From Aureobasidium sp. EXF-3400 (Eukaryota; Ascomycota; Dothideomycetes; Dothideales; Saccotheciaceae), in assembly GCA_024195585.1 (NCBI GenBank), contig SWBL01000001.1, positions 310,001 through 374,000 of the forward strand: 64,000 nt of DNA, written 5' to 3'. Position 1 is the first letter of the stretch, and each line of letters opens with the position of its first letter. Shown piece by piece: positions 23,047-34,114 of this stretch. The position numbers were made by a program, and so were the translations under genes. The notes below the pieces were generated by a model, which was given only the letters and a program-made list of their open reading frames with translations, was not told the origin of the DNA and did no database searches.

Positions 23047-25849
23047 ATGGCGGCGCAAATCAACCCGAACAACGAGGCTCAGTCACCCTCTTCGCCCAAA
23101 GTCGCCCAACTACACGCGCGAGCCTCCATCGACGAGACTGCCGAAGACCGGGATAACGGCCATGAGGAAGTCTGGAGTGATGACGAGGCTGAAGAAGAGG
23201 GCCCCAAGAGGAAAAGACCGCGTCCATTGAGTGCGTCCTGACCTGTAAACCCAAGACACTCCTCATTCCATCCCCACTGCTTCTTGCCCATACTCGTTAT
23301 GTGAAACATGCTTTGACTGTATACATCATGTCTGACGATTATGAAGGTGTCTCGTGTGAGCTTTGCAAAATACGCAAAGTCCGTTGCGATCGTGGCAAGC
23401 CATCATGCGGCTGGTGGGTCCCTCGCTTCTATAAAGGCGTCTTAACATGCTAAATTCGACCAGGTGTATTCGCAACAGCCAAATATGCGAGTACAAGGAG
23501 CGTAAGAAGCCTGGATTGCGTGCTGGTTAGTACCTTTTCCGAATGACTTTGTATGGACCACATCTGAAATTCGACAAGGCTATGGTAGAGAACTTGAAGC
23601 TCGGCTAGGTAATTTTCACATGATTCAATCTGTCTACAAAATATTGACATCTAGCAGACAAGTTAGAAACCGTGCTACAAGCACAGCAACAGCTCCTACA
23701 GCACTTCACTACCGTTGTCCCCGGCTTGACATCTCAACAGCTCAATCATCAGTCACCATCAGCCCTTTCCACTGCACAATCTGTAGATCATGGGGCTCGT
23801 TCTGAGGCCGCTCTCTACATGCAGAGACCAGCTTCATATGCCTCCGTCACTTCTCCTGCTTCTGCTATTACCAATCCAGGCTTCGGCGTACACGCCATGA
23901 ACCCGACTCAATCTGTGCAGCCGAGCGAACAGTATTCTCAGTCGTTACAAGAAACACAGCAGCAACATGGTACGCCACATACTAGGCATGACTCTCATCC
24001 TGAGGCACCTTATGCTCCAACCAACCCACCACTAGAATCTCCTAGCCTCAATATACCTGGTTCCGGTCAAACTGGTAACCTGGTAGGTCCTCAGACACAG
24101 ATGCCTAACCAGGTGGCCGCCGGCCAGTATGATGAGCTGCCGCCTTACGACCTCTTGTACTCTCTTGTCGACCTATTCTTCAAGCACGTCAACACCTGGG
24201 CGCCAATCTTACACAGACGCAGTACTCTCGACTCTCTTTTTGGTACTTCCAGTCTTGAGGAAGATGACAGAATCCTACTTCATGCCATCGTCGCCACGAC
24301 ACTGAGATTCTCGAACGATGTGCGTCTGACAGAGCAAGCTCGCGAAAGATACTACTCGAATTCGAAGCAGAAGGTGTTGCTTTATGGGCTTGAGAATAGC
24401 TCTGTCAAAGCACTACAGGCTCTGGTCATTCTAGCTCTGGATATCGTCGGATGCTCAAACGGTCCTCCTGGTTGGAACCTTCTTGCTCTGATTGCTCGTA
24501 GCGTTGTTCAACTCGGTCTGGCTGTTGAGACCACATCGACATCTGTGTCTCCTCTATATCCTTCGATCTACACTCTTCGTGCAATGGTTCTCCCAGAATC
24601 AAATGATTGGATCGAAGATGAGAGTCGTCGACGTCTTTTCTGGATGGTCTATCTGCTCGACCGCTATGCCACTATCGCCACAGCTTTCGAGTTTGCACTT
24701 GACGACAAAGAGATCGATCGCAAACTACCATGCAGAGATGATCTTTTTGCGAGAAACCAACCCGTCGAGACCCGTTGGTTTCATACATCGGAAAGAACGG
24801 ATTACAGTCTAAATCGGCCAGACAATCTAGGCTCTCTCAGTTACTACATTGAGATCGTCGGCATCTTGTCAAGGATACATCGGTTTTTGAAGAAGCCAGT
24901 TGACATCGGAGATCTGTCAGATGTTGAGCAATGGCAACGCGAATATCGTGAGCTCGACAGTGCATTGAACAGCTGGAAGTTCTCGCTTCCTGGTGAGTAT
25001 GGAAACATGGCACGCGTGTTCAACCCCAATGGCGGCAGCAAGATCGTCAATTGTATCTGGATAATGTTGCATATCACATACCACACGTAAGCCGACTCTC
25101 ACACCGAAAGCTCTGGCTTATCACTAACATCACATAGTGCCGTGATTCGTTTGCACTCATCTGCTGCATACCCGACCACCCGATCCCCTATTTTCACACC
25201 GTCATTCAGCGCTAGCCAAAGATGTCACACCGCTGTTGAAGATATTTGTTCACTTTGCACTTATGTCAGAAACAACAATATGCTTACTAATCTTGGGCCG
25301 CATTTTGCTTTCTCGATCTGGGTCGCAGCTCGCCTACTACTCGTTCATGGTTCTACGATTGATCATCAAGTCAATCCAGCCATCTACCCTCTTGTCGAGA
25401 CGTTGCAAGATATGGGTCGATACTGGAACGTCGCAGAAAGATATGCTACACTCTTGCAACGTGTACTCGACGAGTACAGCGAATCCGAACGTGCGCCTGC
25501 CGGAGCAAATGGCGAGAGAGTTACGCCGTCGACAGTGAAGATTCTTGCAGACATGAGACGGTGTGCGTACGATCTGGATTTCTTGATCTCTAGGCAACCA
25601 CGCCAGCAATACAATGGTGGTAAACCGCATGCCATCACTCCCGCACGCACTCCGGCTCCACAAGAGCTAGAGTATTTGGACGTCTTCGACTTCTTCAACA
25701 TGCCTCGTCTTCCTGTGCCAAACGAGACAGCTGGTAACAGTGGAGAGTTCCAGGTTCCAGATCCGGGGGGCAACAGCGAGTTCAACATCACGAATTTTAT
25801 GTACGATCCAACAGTCGATTTCCTGAACGTCCGAAACCCAGGAACTTGA
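23047..25849 (+). CDS. Zn(II)2Cys6 transcription factor, possible rhamnose-pathway regulator
   Basis: Six exons (23047-23230, 23347-23413, 23464-23525, 23579-23608, 23655-25086, 25138-25849) encode 828 aa. A basic stretch (KRKRPRP, about 54-60) leads into a perfect zinc cluster with Cys at 65, 68, 75, 82, 85 and 92 (C-x2-C-x6-C-x6-C-x2-C-x6-C). A short coiled coil follows (about 110-135), then a Gln/Ser-rich linker. The fungal-specific regulator domain spans about 240-560 and includes ESRRRLFWMVYLLDRYA. The first intron (116 bp) hides the true start: reading back from the cysteine cluster gives an ATG at 23328, but splicing to the upstream exon restores the usual RPRPLSVSCELC. Its position divergent to LRA3 suggests it controls rhamnose catabolism, as zinc-cluster regulators do in other fungi. 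This is inference. Confidence 0.85.
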
Positions 25850-27495
25850 GCGCGATACCACAATGACGTCTTGTGGATTTCGGTTTATTTTTCTGGGTGT
25901 CACTGCGAAAGCGGCTCAAGAAATGTACTACAAGATCGGACAAGTTCCGAATTATTGATCGGCGGAGATCGGGGTGTCGCTTGTCGTTTAATTCATTTGG
26001 CAAATCCTCCAAATTGAGACCCAAAACAATCAATACACTGGATACGTGCTGTAAAGTTGTACGGTGTTCGCCCGTCAAGCTCCAATCGCCTTTATCCGAG
26101 CGCATGCAAACGCAGGATGCAGACCGATTTGATTGACAGTTGGTGGAAGTTCTGCCAAGATGACATGGAGTCAAAACAAGCCCCCTCGGTTGGACTTGAT
26201 CTGACGATGTCTCGGTACTGCGATCGTGCAGCATACTGCAGCTTTTCAGATTGTCGTACGCAAATCATATGCGGCGAGCATGATCCCTATAAACTGCCTA
26301 TTAGATATCTTACGAGCATGTCAGAGTGCGTCATTATGCAAGGCAAGCTCAACCTTTCGATACGCACCCACATACATGCGTCTCTATTGGGAGACCCTGA
26401 TGCTTGAGCAGTGTCTACAGTAGGACGATTAGTTGAGCGACTCGTTTTCCGATACTGAATTTGTAGGTTAGCTGCTTGCTCGACACTCGGAACAATATTA
26501 TTCACGTCAGGCAACCCATTTATATTATACGAAATAAGTATGCCGGTACCCCACCCTCTTCAATGTGCTCACAATCGCATTCCAGCTGCATGTCGACGGT
26601 TTACATGAACGCCTGCTATGACTTGAATTATCTTATCACTGCTGACTATGCGAATCGAGATGCGCCATCTATGTCATATCCATTGCCGTATTTTCGGCAC
26701 GTAGTATAGGGACAGCGTTATGTGCAAGGTACTGCTAGAGTGACATCTCACCCACATGACAAGCTTGGTTGTGTCTCGAGGACCTACAGCATACCAAGCG
26801 ATCGCTAAGATTATGGCTTTTCCATGTGACCACAGATGGTTGCGCCATCAGCTCCATCGGCGGTTTCGCGCTCAGATACTACAACTACTCGCGAAAACGA
26901 GCTCGAATTCCTCTTGGTAGTCGCCAGAAGAACATCTTTGGCAAACATGCTTGGAGTACAAAGACCCTGTATATAACGGCTATGACGGGCATTGACGGGT
27001 TCTGGGAAGTAACAACCCAAGCGGACTGAGACGACCCTACTTTCCATGTTTGCTGCCAGCATTTGCCATTTCGGGTTGTAGGTCACATTGATGAGAAATC
27101 ATGAGGAAAGCAAAGGCATTGTACAGAAAGACCTGTTATCCCCCTACTTACCGCTCGTCTTCTACATTCCGCTTTTTACAAAATCCTACGTCGCTCTACT
27201 GACTACTACTGGCCAATCTATCATCCCAGATTACTAAACTACTTTGCCTTAGGTGCCTTGTTGCCGCAGAATGGTCGCTCGAGATACTACGTACGCATGT
27301 CAGATGCTGGACACCTTGCGCCCTCAACCAACACATTGCGGCCGGCTGCCTGGCAAGTGAACACATACACGCTATATGATATCACGAAGCCTATATCACG
27401 ACAACGTCTTGTGCACGACGATAATCTCCAAGAGCAGTCACAACCTCGAAGACTCTCTACCCCTCATCCCTGAACAGAGCAGCATCAGAACAACA
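25850..27495. other. Intergenic, no gene recognised
   Basis: Starts as the 3' region of the Zn2Cys6 gene. Only short frames without family resemblance occur. It forms the left part of a gene-poor interval reaching to about 31.58 kb. Confidence 0.45.
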
Positions 27496-27729
27496 ATGTG
27501 TATCCAGGTCGTGGAACTCTACGCAGTCTGTCGTTGCCTCTACCACAGACACTCACTCGACCCATGCGCCGCCTATGGCTCACGAAGCCACGGCATCACC
27601 GAAAGAGTAGTCTTTGTTGGATACAAGTGCCCGACGCACACCACCGCACCGAGATCGACACCTCAACAAACACTGGCTGGCAGTACCAAGACGCCGAGCC
27701 TCTCGAGCCATTTTCAATATCGGAACTAG
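27496..27729 (+). CDS. Small Cys-containing protein of unknown function
   Basis: A 77-codon frame starts MCIQVVELYAVCRCLYHRHS and includes DPC and a VGYKCPTH block, with cysteines at about 2, 12, 14, 24 and 45. I recall small Pezizomycotina proteins with this spacing (an ELYAVC...C...DPC...VGYxC pattern), which may be zinc-binding, but I cannot name the family. The C-terminus is uncertain: the frame stops at 27729, while an overlapping frame stays open to 27857, so an intron or frameshift is possible. Treat as tentative. Confidence 0.4.
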   Translation: MCIQVVELYAVCRCLYHRHSLDPCAAYGSRSHGITERVVFVGYKCPTHTTAPRSTPQQTLAGSTKTPSLSSHFQYRN

Positions 27730-29022
27730 CTGCGAGCCAAGCATGGGTGGTCTGGATGGCCTATATGGGATGCATGCGACATATACACTGCGATAGTTCT
27801 TGCCTTGATTGCTGGAACGGTATATTGAAAGGCATAGCAGGACACAACCTTAATTGAGAGGGTACGAAGTACGATCATCTCACCTGACTATATCGTTGCA
27901 CGATACGACATGGATGATCTTGGATTTCGGCAACTCGTATCGCCATCTACCATTGTACTGGGTCAGGCACTATGTTCAACTTCCTTTACCACTATGCTGG
28001 GTCGGCACCACTTACTCTCCATACCACTATCGCTTGCCATCTATGCACACCTTCTGTCGACTTGTATCTGGATCCAAATCCTCAACACATACATCTCATT
28101 TTCTTTTCTACGTTCATTGATTCCCCTGGACTGCTTTTTACAGAACTACTTTGGACGAGAGACTTCTTCTTTCCACGACTTGATATGACAACTTCTAGTA
28201 CTTACTGTTTCCTCTCTTTCCTTGATTAGTCTCATTCAATCCGTGGGGTTGCCACTCGAAGCAATGTACCATCTGCATTCTTGTACGAGTATCATATAGA
28301 CTGCTAATTCATTATGGACGTCGAACTCATCCTTCCTCTTCTATATCCACTGTTGCTTCTTCTGCTTTGTCGCTATCCAGATCATCTCTAGTCTTGATCA
28401 CCTTCTTCTGTTCAGTGCTGCACATCAGGTACGAAGTCGACACATTACACAATTTGTATGCTACACATCTGGATCGTTGACAGCCCTTGGTGAGTTGTCA
28501 TCTCAACCTAGCTCTTCCGCCTGTAGGTTCGCTGAGTCTGAGTGATCGATATCAATGCTGTACTAGCCTGAGCAACATTAGAAAAGACTTTCTCAGCTCA
28601 AGATCTCAACTCTGGACCCCGATCATCTCCTATCTCCGCGAGACCTCCTTCACCTGCCACAATCTAGCCATTACACCTACTTGAATATACCTACACAGAG
28701 TTGTGCCACAAGCTTTGACTGCGCATAAGCTACACTTTCTAGTGTCTTTCTTTGCCCAACGGATCAATATACAGAAGTAGCTAGCTAGACCCCATAGTCC
28801 TCTAAGAATCAAGCATTTTATTGCTTCTCTCCATCTTCAAGTCATGTCTGCCCTCTATTTCCATGTTTTCCCCTTAAAAACAGACATTCAACCTCTATTT
28901 CATCTCCTCTAATCTTGATCTTCTTCAGCACCCAGCTTCACCCTCAAGGCAAGCCAGACATACCAATGAAAAAAAATTGTGACCAAAAATGGTTTGTGTT
29001 TGTGTTCCAAAAATTTGTTTGT
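27730..29022. other. Intergenic, no gene recognised
   Basis: Short frames only, with no recognisable motif. It leads into the tandem-repeat block on its right. Confidence 0.45.
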
Positions 29023-29190
29023 TCAGAGGACTTCTGTTGAGCAAAGTGCTACTCCTTGTTTCTCATCCTGGTGAAGGAGTAGAGAATGTGAGTTTCCAAA
29101 GATTGTGTTTTTCAGAGGACTTCTGTTGAGCGAAGTGCTACTCTTGGGTTTCTCCATCCCGATGAAGGGATAAAGAGTATTGAATGTGTT
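29023..29190. repeat. Direct duplication of an about 90 bp unit
   Basis: Two diverged copies start at about 29023 and 29112. Both begin with TTCAGAGGACTTCTGTTGAG, followed by AAGTGCTACTC, a TTTCTC(C)ATCC block and a GATGAAGG/GGTGAAGG block. The offset is 89-90 bp. Confidence 0.8.
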
Positions 29191-29322
29191 GTGAAAGTGT
29201 GTATTTATTGGGGAAGATGGTGCTGGTGGAGTGTGTGATGAAAAGGATGATGATGAAAAGGGACGGTCAAAGTCAGCCAAACACAGTGTGCAATGTGCAA
29301 AGCTTCATCCCAAAATTATCCC

Positions 29323-29570
29323 TGGCACGAAGGCATCTTTCCGAAAAGAGAAGATGTGTTGGCTTGAACGCTCTTTCTGAAAAGTGATGTTGACGTACGA
29401 GATGTGTAGTGTGCAAAAGCATCCTTCTGGAAGGAAGTGGTAAAAAAAGAAAACGGTTCAGTCAGCTGTGCGCGAAGTACAATGCGCGGAGCGTCCTCCC
29501 GAGTCACCTCTGTGTTTATTGTGATGATTGACATACGAAATATTGTGCAAGGGCATCTTTCTGAATTAGG
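29323..29570. repeat. Irregular copies of a short GCATC(C/T)TTC motif
   Basis: Three related segments share a G(C/T)-rich lead, then GCATC(C/T)TTCTGGAA/GCATCTTTCCGAA, at about 29323, 29409 and 29546. The last two are preceded by similar TGACGTACGA / TGACATACGA blocks. They sit between two clearer repeat arrays and may be remnants of a third. Confidence 0.5.
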
Positions 29571-29584
29571 ATATGGAATGAGAG

Positions 29585-30355
29585 ATAACGAAAGATATGA
29601 ACCACCTTGATGAAAGAGACAGTAATCTGAAAGTGTATGTCAGTGAACTTATAAGAATAAAAAAGGAAACAGGATACTCCCCGTGTACAGATATCAGCCT
29701 TGAACTACAGTGGAATACCTTGATAGAGAAGAGACAGTGATCTGAAAGTTTGGATCAGCGAAATCATGGGGAAAGGGAAAAACAGGAGACTCCCCGGGTA
29801 TAAACATCAGGTTTGAGCCACGATTAAATATCGTGATAGAGGAAGACAGTAGTCTGAAAGCGCATATCAGCGGAATCATGAGAGAAAGGAAACACAGTAC
29901 TTCCCGGGCATAGCTGCCAGCCTTGAATCACCTTGAAACACCTTGATAGAGAAAATAAAAAATGACCTGAAAGTGTGGGTCAGCGGAATCAGAAGAAGAA
30001 GGAAAGAGTATACTCCCCAGGTATGAAAATCAGCCTTGAGCCACAACGCAAGAACCGATATTCTAAAAGTGCGTGTCAGCGAGATCATGAGAGGGAAAGG
30101 CAATACTTCCCGGATTTGGATATCAGCTTCAAGCCACAACGCGACAAAAAGAAACCTGAAAGTGTATGTCAGCGAGATCGTGAGAAGGAAAGACAATGCC
30201 CCCCGGGTTTGGATATCAGCCTTGAACCACAACGGAACAGCTTGAAAACAAAGGAAAGAGGCAGTAGACTGAGAGTGTAGGTCAGCGAAGCTTTGATAGG
30301 AAGGAAAGAAGATACTCCCCAAGCATAATTCTCAACCTCCAGCCACAACAAAAAA
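29585..30355. repeat. Degenerate tandem array, about seven units of 93-115 bp
   Basis: Each unit carries, in order, CTTGATAGAG, an ACAGTGATCTGAAAGTG core, TCAGCGRAATCATGAGA, AAAGG, then CTCCCCGGGTATG and ATCAGCCTTGAGCCACAAC. The CTGAAAGTG anchor recurs at about 29627, 29742, 29854, 29967, 30063, 30156 and 30269, spaced 115, 112, 113, 96, 93 and 113 bp. Copies differ by many substitutions and small deletions, so the array is old. A 148-codon minus-strand frame (29876-30322) exists only because the unit avoids stops in that frame. I do not call it a gene. Confidence 0.85.
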
Positions 30356-31580
30356 CCAGTGCGCCACGAAAATTAATGAGATCTGTCCACAAAATCAGCG
30401 CATCCGAAAGCTCCAAGCATAGGGATACCGCCACAGCCTCACCAGACCGCAGCGATGGGAATAAGAGCAAAAGAGAAGCGGAAATAGAGGGAAACGACTC
30501 TTATATACCCTTCTGACCTCCAGTCCAGGCAGCACTACCTTAGTCAGCAAACTTGCTCATGCCAGGTAGACTGATAGGTTATGGCTGTGTTGAGCGGGAT
30601 AGCTGGTGCTGGGTTAGGGGTGACGAGATCCCGGAAGCCTCGTAGCTGAATCACGGGTTAGCAGTGTTCGTGACGACAAAAGCCCGGAACGCCGATTGGG
30701 GGACTGGATACGAGGACAGCGTCGGAGCCGCTAGAAGACAGATGATCGATATGCGTGAGTACTTGAGGGATTTTACCGCAACAAGGCTGAGTGTCGATCG
30801 GTAAGAAGGCGAGGCGTAGATGGTCTGACACGAAACAGTACAAGGACATCACAGCGAAAAGCACACGGGTAGGCAAGGACATGAACAGAATAACAAAAGT
30901 ACAGATGACGGAAGCAATGTGTGTTTCAAACATATGTGCGCTATAAACAAATAATGTGTACTTTCCCCATACCCGGATTCTTTGTATGCGTTGTCTGCGG
31001 ATAAAATGTATGTTGACTGTCGAATAAGAATGTATGGAATGCTGGTGATGTAGATGTAGATGCTGGGTTGTAATGCTGTCGTTGATCATGGTGGTGTATT
31101 TTTATATAAGTTTCGGATGCAGAGGACGGGTTCGCTGAGGCTTCGTGAGGATATCTCATAGAAGCGACGGTGAGCAACTTGCGCGTCCTGAGCTTTCTGT
31201 GCAACGGCGAAGACAAGTCGATGCGACATGGTAGGGTTGAGTCGTTGTGCTATGCATGTAGCGATGCGCGATGGCATATTGGTTTGGCGGGACGAATAAA
31301 GGATGCAAGCTCGTGAGCTTCTGGGCCACTCAGTGCTGCGTTGCATATATGCGCCGAGCATATAATGGATATTCGCGGCTCAAAGGAAACGCTGTCACAG
31401 TCGACTCGTGCATGGCCAACGTAGGCTTTCCAGAGTCCATAGCCGAGGACATTGGGCGGTGGCAGGTCTGTCGCGAGATGTATCGTTCGCCGTGATTGAT
31501 GGTCTTCCGCCATGACGGAAGCGCACAACTGCGACTCGTGCTGACGTTAAAACCTAGATGAGCTACCTCCCAGACTCGGT
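30356..31580. other. Intergenic, no gene recognised
   Basis: Several minus-strand frames of 90-145 codons overlap here but none has a recognisable motif or a compelling splice path. The right part is downstream of the minus-strand gene ending at 31581. Confidence 0.4.
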
Positions 31581-32891
31581 TCACATCAAGGTCTGGACCT
31601 TGGACCACATGCCATTCCATTGCGTTCTTCCAACGCTCAGGTCCTCGACATAGTCGCCAAACAGTGGTTCTGAACCAAGCGTCGACGCGATGACACGATC
31701 GCACCAAGAGAGATAGCGTGAGAGGATGAGACCGTCCTTGCCATTGGAAGCGATCATGCCTATACCTCCTCTGGCTTCAACCATTCTCTTCAAAGCAGGG
31801 GCGTGTACATTGAGTGCAGTGTTTCGCTCTGATCGCAGTGCCTCATTGAAGAAGACATAGGTAACGGTCAGGATGACAGCATCGGTGTAAGCGCGCTTCG
31901 GATCCATGATAGCTGTTCTTAAAGACTCAACAGCTCTGTGCCGTAGCCACTGGGACAGAAAAGGCTGTTGTCGCATTGAGATCGAGTTTGAAGCTGGAGC
32001 CATGAGACTGGTATTGGACAGTACGGCATAGAACATTGCAGGTTCGCGTTGCGATATGGATATCTGTAGTGGAAAGTCGACAAAATCAATGTTGCCTTGC
32101 TGACCCCAGTCGGAGGATATCAAGCCCATCCACACTTCACCGAGGCAGTTGCGATCTGGAGCAGCAGTGTGTTAGTCATGAGCAATCTGGAAGTTCGTTC
32201 ACGTGACGGTAGGACCAGACTTCAGTTGATAAATCCACCTTGAGCACAAATGTAGATGCGCAAGAGAGGGACACTTACAAAATTGCACCAATGGACCAAA
32301 AGCCTCCTCCCAGCGAACCGGGAACTGCGAAAATGGATCGTGAGTCGATCCGAGCTGATGAGGAGATATTACGGATGAACACTGCGGGCGTGTCGTATTC
32401 GTACCCGCGAATGGCGATACATTTGAGTCGACATCTTCCAAGTCATCGTCTTCATCATCGTCTTCAATGAAGCCTGGCTCTGCAAAATCAGTGTCTTCTG
32501 CCGTAGGATCCATGGCAGTATCAGGTGGTGAATCAGACGGCGGGGTTGAGTCTGATGAATCGGACGAGAGAGTATGCGAAGTAGACGAAGCCAAAGATGG
32601 TACAACCCTGGGTACAGTATCATGGTCCGGCCAAGATGGCACAGCAGGCAGATTCCTGTGGCGTGGTGGTGCAAGTCGATCCGTCGGAGCGGCTTCCGTG
32701 GTGGGACCGAGCAGGGGACCTCCAGATTGTGCGGCTGCGGCGAGGCTCCTCGAGTTCTTCCTCAATTTCCATCCTGCCTTGGCGGCGTGCGACCTGATTG
32801 CACGCGTCGATGTCGGCTGTGGCGATTCGCCAAATGTGATGAAGTTGAGCACTCCCTGCCGCGGTTGTCCTTGAGCCCGCTGCTGGGACAT
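31581..32891 (-). CDS. Fungal regulator-like protein without a zinc cluster
   Basis: Two exons (32891-32279, 32155-31581) with a 123 bp intron encode 395 aa. The N-terminus holds GVLNFITFGES and RAIRSHAAKAGWKLRKN, a motif I associate with the many fungal proteins carrying a degenerate fungal-specific regulator domain but no Zn2Cys6 cluster. A Pro/Ser-rich and then acidic linker (EDDDEDDDLEDVD) follows. Exon 2 has the helical pattern of that domain (FLSQWLRHRAVESLR, DAVILTVTYVFFNEALR, LKRMVEARGG). At 395 aa it is near the short end of such proteins. The 3' end is uncertain because an intron near 31590 could extend it. The true DNA-binding status is unknown. Confidence 0.55.
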
Positions 32892-33279
32892 GACTCTTGG
32901 AATACACCGATACGAACCGACCACGGTAGCCTGCGTTATGCAAAGAAGGAAGGATGTTCAAGCAGGAAAGGTCTCGCAAGCGACATGGCGTTCCTCCCCT
33001 CTTTGCGTGTAGCCGCTGATGTAAAGGCAAGTGGACCTGGAAGCCTCACGTCCGGGGAGGCTGCGATAGAAAAAGGCATCATTACTCGACTCGAATCCTG
33101 TCGAGATCGTGATCTAACGCGTCGGAGCGACATGAGCAATACAGGGTCCGTGGTTCGTGCGTAGTGAGAAACGGCCCCTTCACCGCCTTTGACAAAACCC
33201 GACAAGCCACCACAAGCCACCACGAACGAGGTGTCATGGATTGGTGACACATTATTATTTGCGCAAGACTTTGAATTGC
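32892..33279. other. Intergenic, no gene recognised
   Basis: Upstream of the regulator-like gene and downstream of the coactosin gene, both on the minus strand. Nothing distinct is seen. Confidence 0.4.
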
Positions 33280-34114
33280 TCACTGTTTTAAAGCTCTAAT
33301 ATTAACTGACGTCTGCGAAGACTTTTTGTCTAATTGTGACGTTGACCGCCTAGATCCGTCTTCAGAGAACACATTGGATGTTCGCACGTGGTTTAGTAAC
33401 CAGACGCTTGACGGTCGTCTATTGCCTGAATTAGCATCGTTCTTTACAGTTCACATCTCGTTCAAGAACTTACAGTTGGCACCCATTGCTTTTCTCAGCT
33501 TCATGGTAACCTCTGACTCCTTGAGGTCGCTCTTGCTGTCGGTTTGGATCTCGATGGCGTAGCTTCGCAGGACTTGCTTGACTTGACCGATCTGGGTGGT
33601 CATCTTTGCCCTGCGCATGACTCTTGTGTTGGGACCTGGAAGTCCGACGGGTTAGTCTTTTGTGCCAATTCTGCAAGCATATCACAATGTGAGACTGCTT
33701 CGACCCTCTTCCGTCGCGAACATTGCTGCAGACATCTGTACCGACGTCCAAGCAACCTCAACATCACATTTATCCAATCCTCCTCTTTCTCCAAAGGCTT
33801 CCAACAATCAAACAGAAATAAGAGATCACAAGACACTTACCACACCAGGAAACAAACACAAACTTGACTCTCTGCGATAACTCATCGTTTCCCACCGTCA
33901 TCCTTACAAAAGCGTAAGCAGCCTCATCATCCCCCAAATGCTCCACCATCTCGGCAATATCGCCTTCACCAGTGGAATCCAACTTCAATGCATCAGAAGT
34001 GCCCGAAATGTATTTGAGCACCATCCATGTTGTGGCTGATTTGTCCTCGCGGACGTCTTCGTATGCATTGGCGATTTCTGGGTCGCTGAGGAGATTGTCG
34101 GCGGTTTGAGGCAT
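33280..34114 (-). CDS. Coactosin (ADF-homology actin-filament-binding protein)
   Basis: Exons 34114-33841 and 33635-33474 are clear, joined across a 205 bp intron. They give an ADF-H domain: a DVREDKSATTWMVLKYI start, then YAFVRMTVGNDELSQRVKFV and GPNTRVMRRAKMTTQIGQVK, ending KLRKAMGAN. Coactosins bind F-actin and oppose capping. The family is normally about 140-150 aa, and residue 145 is reached here. The tail is unresolved. A strong GTAAGT donor at 33473 argues for another exon. Acceptors before 33359 (giving MGANYG, the best family match) or after a nearer CTAAT branch site both lead in the same frame to the stop at 33280 (171 aa with the former). Reading through the donor would stop at 33451. 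Confidence 0.8.

Noticed and set aside
23328..23413. ATG 23328 as start of the Zn2Cys6 regulator
   Set aside because: Gives a zinc cluster directly at the N-terminus, while splicing to 23047-23230 restores the usual basic RPRPLSVSCELC lead-in and keeps the frame.
29876..30322. 148-codon minus-strand frame
   Set aside because: It is the tandem repeat unit read through several copies; no independent sign of coding.
30658..31089. 143-codon minus-strand frame
   Set aside because: No recognisable family, other overlapping frames of similar length, composition like the surrounding non-coding DNA.
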